From: Symbiodinium natans
Lineage: Eukaryota > Sar > Dinophyceae > Suessiales > Symbiodiniaceae
Assembly: GCA_905221605.1 (NCBI GenBank)
Contig: CAJNDS010000511.1
Coordinates: 87,501-121,989, forward strand
Length of the DNA: 34,489 nt
Direction of reading: 5' to 3'
The translations under genes were made by a program, and so were the position numbers. This document shows, one piece after another, positions 30,152-34,489 of the stretch; within the stretch, counting starts at the first letter, position 1, and the number at the start of each line of letters is the position of its first letter. Under the pieces are notes generated by a model. It saw only the letters and a list, made by a program, of their open reading frames with translations. It did no database searches and was not told where the DNA came from.

Positions 30152-32838
30152 ATCCTTGCATGTTCAGCTCAGAACTTGCTGAAAGGCCACCTGCTACGGC
30201 TCCTCGCTCATGTGGCCGAGCGAGCGCAGGAGCTGTGTGGACACGCGCGCATCATCGAAGCATGGCAGCAGTTTGATCGGTTGGGGTGAGGATTTGACAT
30301 GCCGGGCAAAGTAAAGTTGCATGAATAGCTGTTCATTCGGGTCATCCCGCATTTCAAACTGCCATCATCTGCCCTAACGTCATGCAGGCGTTTTTTTCGG
30401 ACATCTGACACTGGCTGCAGAAGCTTCTTCTCAGGTTTCTGATGAAACTCTGCACGACTGGGACGTGGCCCTGCTACTTATGGAGAGATGCATGTGCTAG
30501 AGGATACTTGATGATACTTGCTTGTAGCAGATATAGACCAAGTCTGGAACAATCAGCACCGTACAGTCGGCAGACACAAGCCGAGGTCGAGTTCCACCTC
30601 CCACTTGAGACTAGCTTGGGGACTCAGCTCGCTGACTACAAGCAACAAACACAAGCTCCAGATGTGGTACTTATGAGATTTCGGTTCCCGGACACGTTCC
30701 CTGCACATCCGCCCGTCTTGTGCTGCGCGCGGCCACGTCTGAAAATCACAGATCCTGTCAGCAGCACTCTTCCCCTCACTGATGCTGGCATTCTGCGTTT
30801 GCCAGAGCTGTCCACATTTCTTTGGCGGCCCGACAAAGACGTAGTAGACATAGTGTTGCAAGTGCACAAGATTCTTTCGTCTGATGGGCTTGCGCTGGAC
30901 ACGGCAAAGAGGTCGTATGTCTCACCAAGTGCGAATGCTGGACTCGGTGCAACGGCCAAGCTGCCAACTATATCTCACTGTGTTGACCAATTCCCAGCAT
31001 CGTGCCTGGAACTCACCGCCGAAGTGTTGCCGGAACTTGCCGACATTCCGCCCGGCAGAGTGGTTTTGCCCCATCATTGTGCTATGGACATATACCGCCG
31101 TGTGTTCGGTGGCAGCGGGGCGCAAGGCACTGCAGCCTTCCACGTGGAAATCAAGAATTGTTCCAAAGAGGTTCGGGCATTTGCTGGAATGGCAGAAGTT
31201 TCTGCACTTCAAGAACCCATCGTTCTGTTGCCATCATGGATGATGCGGCAGCTCTTCTTGGAGGACGGTGATCCTGTACGTGTCCGTGCCGTGTCACTTC
31301 CACTCTGCGGCTGTGTCCACCTGCAGCCACAGACCCAGGAGTTCTACGAGATAGTCGGTGCTGAGCCAGAGCTGGTGTTGCAAGAATCTCTTGCTCCCCT
31401 TCCAGCACTAACATCGGGACTATCCATTCAGGTGGAGGTGGCCATTGCGCAGAACTTCCAGATTGGGCTCCGCAGGGTGGCCGTGGGCGTGGCTCGGCTG
31501 GAAGACATCTCAGGTAACGACGTGGTGGCCGCGAAACTTCCCGGTTTTGCGGGAGTGCTTGGGGACCATGAAGTCCGCGTCGAGCTTCTCCCGGCTACAG
31601 ACCTAGCCGAAAGTGGGAAGGAATATCAGGAGAGGCTCAGTGCAGAAGCCAAGCGCCAAGCGATGATTCAGCAAATGCTGGAAGAGAAACATGCCCGACG
31701 TCAGGCGCAGCATGTGGATGACATGGGCCAAGCAGAGCCATGCGATGACAGCTCTGGCTTCGAGTTGTGCTTTAGACTTCCAAACGGAAGGCAGGTGCGA
31801 CACCGCTGTCCGAGAAATGAGGCAGTTCTTGACTTGAAGGCTCGCTTATTCAGTCTTTTTGCTCGAGAGGTTGGTTTGTGGAAGCCTTGTGTGGATCATG
31901 CATCAGCACTGGAACTGACCGTCTTTCCGAGAAGATTGCTCTGTGACGTCGAGAAGGTGTCAGACATAGGTGACCGTGCAGTCGTCCATGTCACAGAGAA
32001 CGCCAAGGCCGTAGAAGAGGCAGAACATTCGAAAGAGGTGATAGGAACCATCCTGTACCCGGCCGAACTGGAAGGAGACATTGCCTCGTCACGGCAGGAG
32101 GAGATCCGGTGCGAAGCATCGCCATCACCGCCTCCGGATCACAGCATCGAACGTCGTTTGCAGGTTGGTCCGGTAGGTCCGGCATGCGAAGATGGTTTGG
32201 AGGCTTTGCCATTTCCAGATCTTCGTGCCCTGGCTTTGTCATTAGGCTTGCTTGCCGCAGACGTTGCGCGCGCAGTTGATAAGGCAGAGCTGCTGGCGCT
32301 CTTGTCACGGCACCAACGCCGCGCCGCTCGCGTAGCCAGGGACACTTCACTCACCACTGTCGCCACGGAACGCAGAGCGTCATCCTTGTCAGCCCGTCGC
32401 GGCAGCTCCCAGCCTCCCCGTGCAAACAATCGAAGCAGCCAATCGGTCGGAGCCCGAGAGAGGCGAGAGAGAGGCCCGGACGCGAACCCAGGCAGCCGCC
32501 GCTCTGAGGGGCCAAGGCCAAGTGGCTATTCAGCCCGTGTGCCCAGACCACCGCGAGAGCCCGAGCCACACCTCAGCGTAGGACCGAGGGCCACAAGCAA
32601 CCCACAGAATCCACAAGCAGCAGGAGGCCAAAGGAACTTGCCTCCGCTTCCCACCCCTGAGCGAAGTCTTGCTGAAGGCCGTCGCCCACATCTGGGTGTC
32701 TCACCAACACATCCCAGGCTAGGGGCACCACGAGAGCCCCTCCGGCGGGCAGGCCAGATGATGCTTGGCGATGAACGGTCCAGGGCCGGGCAGGTCGCAC
32801 GCTCAGCTTCACCACGTCCAAAGCGACGTGCGTTGTGA
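30152..32838 (+). CDS. UEV-UFD1-UBX-SAP-like fusion, putative Cdc48/p97 cofactor
   Basis: A first recognisable exon (about 30152-30285, GHLLRLLAHVAERAQELCG) joins in phase to 30567 through a GT-AG intron. The large exon then runs 2.27 kb without interruption to the TGA at 32836. In order it has: a UBC-like domain (VVLMRFRFPDTFPAHPP near 30664; the region equivalent to the catalytic Cys reads AGILRLPEL, so it is probably an inactive UEV); a UFD1 N-terminal domain, about 30985-31480, with GRVVLP, VLLPSWMMRQLFLEDGD and CVHLQPQ blocks; a charged helical linker; a UBX domain, about 31750-32005, with RLPNGRQ and the p97-binding loop VFPRRLL (31921-31941); a SAP-like helix pair near 32212-32316; and a basic, disordered Arg/Ser/Pro tail. 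UFD1 and UBX proteins are both known adaptors of Cdc48/p97. ERAD or ubiquitin-extraction function is inferred. Upstream exons may be missing. Confidence 0.75.
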
Positions 32839-33100
32839 GGCCCATTCCGCTGCTGCAGTGCAAGAAGCACCCACAGATTACTGTCCATCTCATGTGTTGG
32901 AAGGTGTAACTCAGGGATAACCGTGCAGGATACAGGAATCTGAGAAACCAAGGAAAGACCACGGAGTGCAAAAGAGTAAGAATATGTAAGAATATCTCTA
33001 CTATCTATGGGCCAAAATGTATCCACGTGATTATTTGGACCAATTGGGTTTGGGTTTTTTTGGGCTCTCAGGTTTAAGAATGGCACACGGGTTGCACACC
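32839..33100. other. 3' flank of the fusion gene
   Basis: The composition turns AT-rich within 150 bases of the stop. No gene or terminator-like structure was recognised. Confidence 0.45.
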
Positions 33101-33234
33101 CGCGAAACATACCCCGTAGCATACCCCCTAACATACCCCCGAAATTGCAGGTAAAGTAGCTCCTGATGCCGCGAAACATAGCCGAAACATACCCCCGAAA
33201 CATACCCCGAAACATACCCGCGAAACATACCCCG
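33101..33234 (-). repeat. Short tandem array of CGAAACATACCCC-like units
   Basis: Imperfect units of 12-15 bp (CGAAACATACCCC and variants such as TAGCATACCCCC and CTAACATACCCC) recur about nine times, interrupted in the middle by about 35 bp of unrelated sequence. On the - strand the units read GGGGTATGTTTCG and produce Gly/Tyr/Val/Met-rich open frames that are unlikely to be genes. Confidence 0.8.
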
Positions 33235-33741
33235 ACCCCAACACGTGTCACGCGCCTCCCCATTAAAATACACACCCATTTGAGGTCGTAGGGGAGAACT
33301 TGAATCATTATTTGGACTCTTCATCGCAAATCGAAATTCATATATCTAAGACATTCATATAAAGAAGACCTACTCTTTGTCCCTGCACTTATTGTAGAAA
33401 TGCATGAATTTTCCGAAGATGTCTTACTACAATCGTATGATTAGTCGTTTCTATCTCAACCACTACTCGAGGCCCATAGTCAACGCATGCGCGTTGCTCT
33501 TCAATACCTTCTAGGTCGACAATTGACCGACAGATAATGGATCCAAGCGACGCTTCCGACGAAGACCGGTGGATTAGGTCAGATTATCGATCGGATAATT
33601 GTTCAGGGCAGTTTCATTTCTCGAGCCGACATTGTTGGGGATTGTTCATGTCGGTCAACTAGAGTAAACTAGAGAATAGGTTCGAGGAATGTTAGGTATT
33701 AATGGAGGTCTGGGAATCGATCCCATCGAGATGTCGGTTAG
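33235..33741. other. AT-rich spacer, nothing recognised
   Basis: There is no protein-like frame. The sequence leads into the tandem array starting at 33742. Confidence 0.4.
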
Positions 33742-34489
33742 ATATGGAAATTCTTTCAAGGTGTCCGTGGGCTCTGTGGTGTTGATGCAATATCTTGATA
33801 TGGAAATTCCCTTCAAGGTGTCCATGGGCTCTGTGATGGTATTGTAATATCTTATTATGGAAATTCCTTTTAAGATATCTTTGGGCTCTATGGTTGTGTG
33901 CAATATATTGATATGTAAATTTCCTTCAAGATGTCCGTGGGTTCTGTGGTAGTGTTATAATATCTTGATATGGAAATCCTCTTCAAGGTATCCGTGGACT
34001 CTGAGATTCTTTTGTAATATCTTGATGTGGATTTTTTTTCAAGGTATCCATGGATTCTATGGTTCTGGTATATCATTTTGATATGTAAATTCCCTTCAAG
34101 ATTCTATGATTCAGTTGTAAGATCTTGATATGGAAGATTTCTTCAAGATGTCTATGGGCTCTGTGGCGTTGTTGTAATATCTTGACAAGCAAATTTCTTT
34201 CGAGGTATCCATGGGTTCTATCGTTCTATTGTATCTTTTTGATAAGGGAATTTCTTTCAAGACGTCTGTGGGATCTGAGGTTCCTTTATATCATCTTAGC
34301 ATGGGAATTCCCTGCAAGATATCTCTGGGAGGGATTATCGTTCTTTTATAAAATTTTGATATGCAAATTCTTTTAAGGTATCTATGGGCTCTGGGGCGTT
34401 GATATAATTTCTTGACCTTGAGATGGTCATGAATTCTGAGGATCTATTGCAATATCTTGATATGGAATATCTCTTCTAGATATCTATGG
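33742..34489. repeat. Diverged 57-bp minisatellite, at least 13 units, continues past the window
   Basis: The anchor word GATATGGAAAT or close variants recurs with steps of 56-57 bp (33742, 33798, 33855, 33911, 33968, 34025, 34081), then one short step of 47, then 57, 57, 57, 60, 56 and a final short step near 45. The consensus is roughly TCTTGATATGGAAATTCC, then TTCAAGGTGTCCATGGGCTC. Since 57 equals 19 codons, the - strand shows a 19-residue repeating open frame (TDTLKGISISRYYN). Units differ by many substitutions, so the array is old. It may be a local satellite or part of a larger tandem region. Confidence 0.85.

Noticed and set aside
33742-34489. Regular spacing suggesting a CRISPR array
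   Set aside because: The whole 57-bp unit is repeated with substitutions; there are no unique spacers between constant repeats, and the setting is eukaryotic.

Overview
The window looks like nuclear DNA of a dinoflagellate, probably of the Symbiodiniaceae/Suessiales type. The reasons are: (1) genes broken into short exons, with introns that use GT and GA donors and AG acceptors usually followed by G; (2) many exact and degenerate TTTAGGG/CCCTAAA telomere-type repeats inside introns and spacers; (3) protein families common in these algae, namely Cys-rich receptor-like proteins, CCCH zinc fingers, a DUF4116-like protein and a PARP-type ADP-ribosyltransferase-like domain; (4) no bacterial features such as operons or ribosome-binding sites. 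All confidently called genes lie on the + strand, fitting the unidirectional gene blocks of dinoflagellates. Exon ends below were deduced by eye from frame and phase, with no transcript support.

Layout. 1-4572: 3' part of a receptor-like gene with three VCBS/FG-GAP calcium loops, EGF/GCC2-GCC3-like Cys-rich modules, one membrane segment and a cytoplasmic TIR-like domain. One of its introns is a complete transposon-like introner. 4573-7200: spacer with telomere-like fragments and one small doubtful ORF. 7207-9470: two-exon gene, ubiquitin-like plus DUF4116-like plus a coiled tail. 9.86-11.0 kb: RNase H-like remnant and uncertain fragments. 12336-14379: ART-like domain, membrane segment and twelve exact-length 114-bp repeats. 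14.4-17.8 kb: gene-poor, simple repeats. 18.8-20.4 kb: CCCH zinc-finger gene in small exons. 20.9-22.5 kb: candidate gene with a signal-peptide/plastid-leader-like start. 22.5-25.2 kb: three palindromic MITE-like elements around a candidate + gene. 24.3-28.6 kb: a mixture of weak coding segments, several of which read best on the - strand. 30152-32838: a UEV-UFD1-UBX-SAP-like fusion. 32.8-34.5 kb: AT-rich flank with two tandem arrays, the last (57-bp period) running off the window.

The genes do not form an obvious pathway. The strongest biology is in three unusual domain combinations: the UFD1+UBX protein (two kinds of Cdc48/p97 adaptor in one chain), the VCBS/Cys-rich/TM/TIR-like receptor, and the ART-like protein with 38-residue repeats. 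The clearest genome-evolution signal is the introner at 3736-4172, which keeps its terminal inverted repeats and 8-bp target-site duplication.
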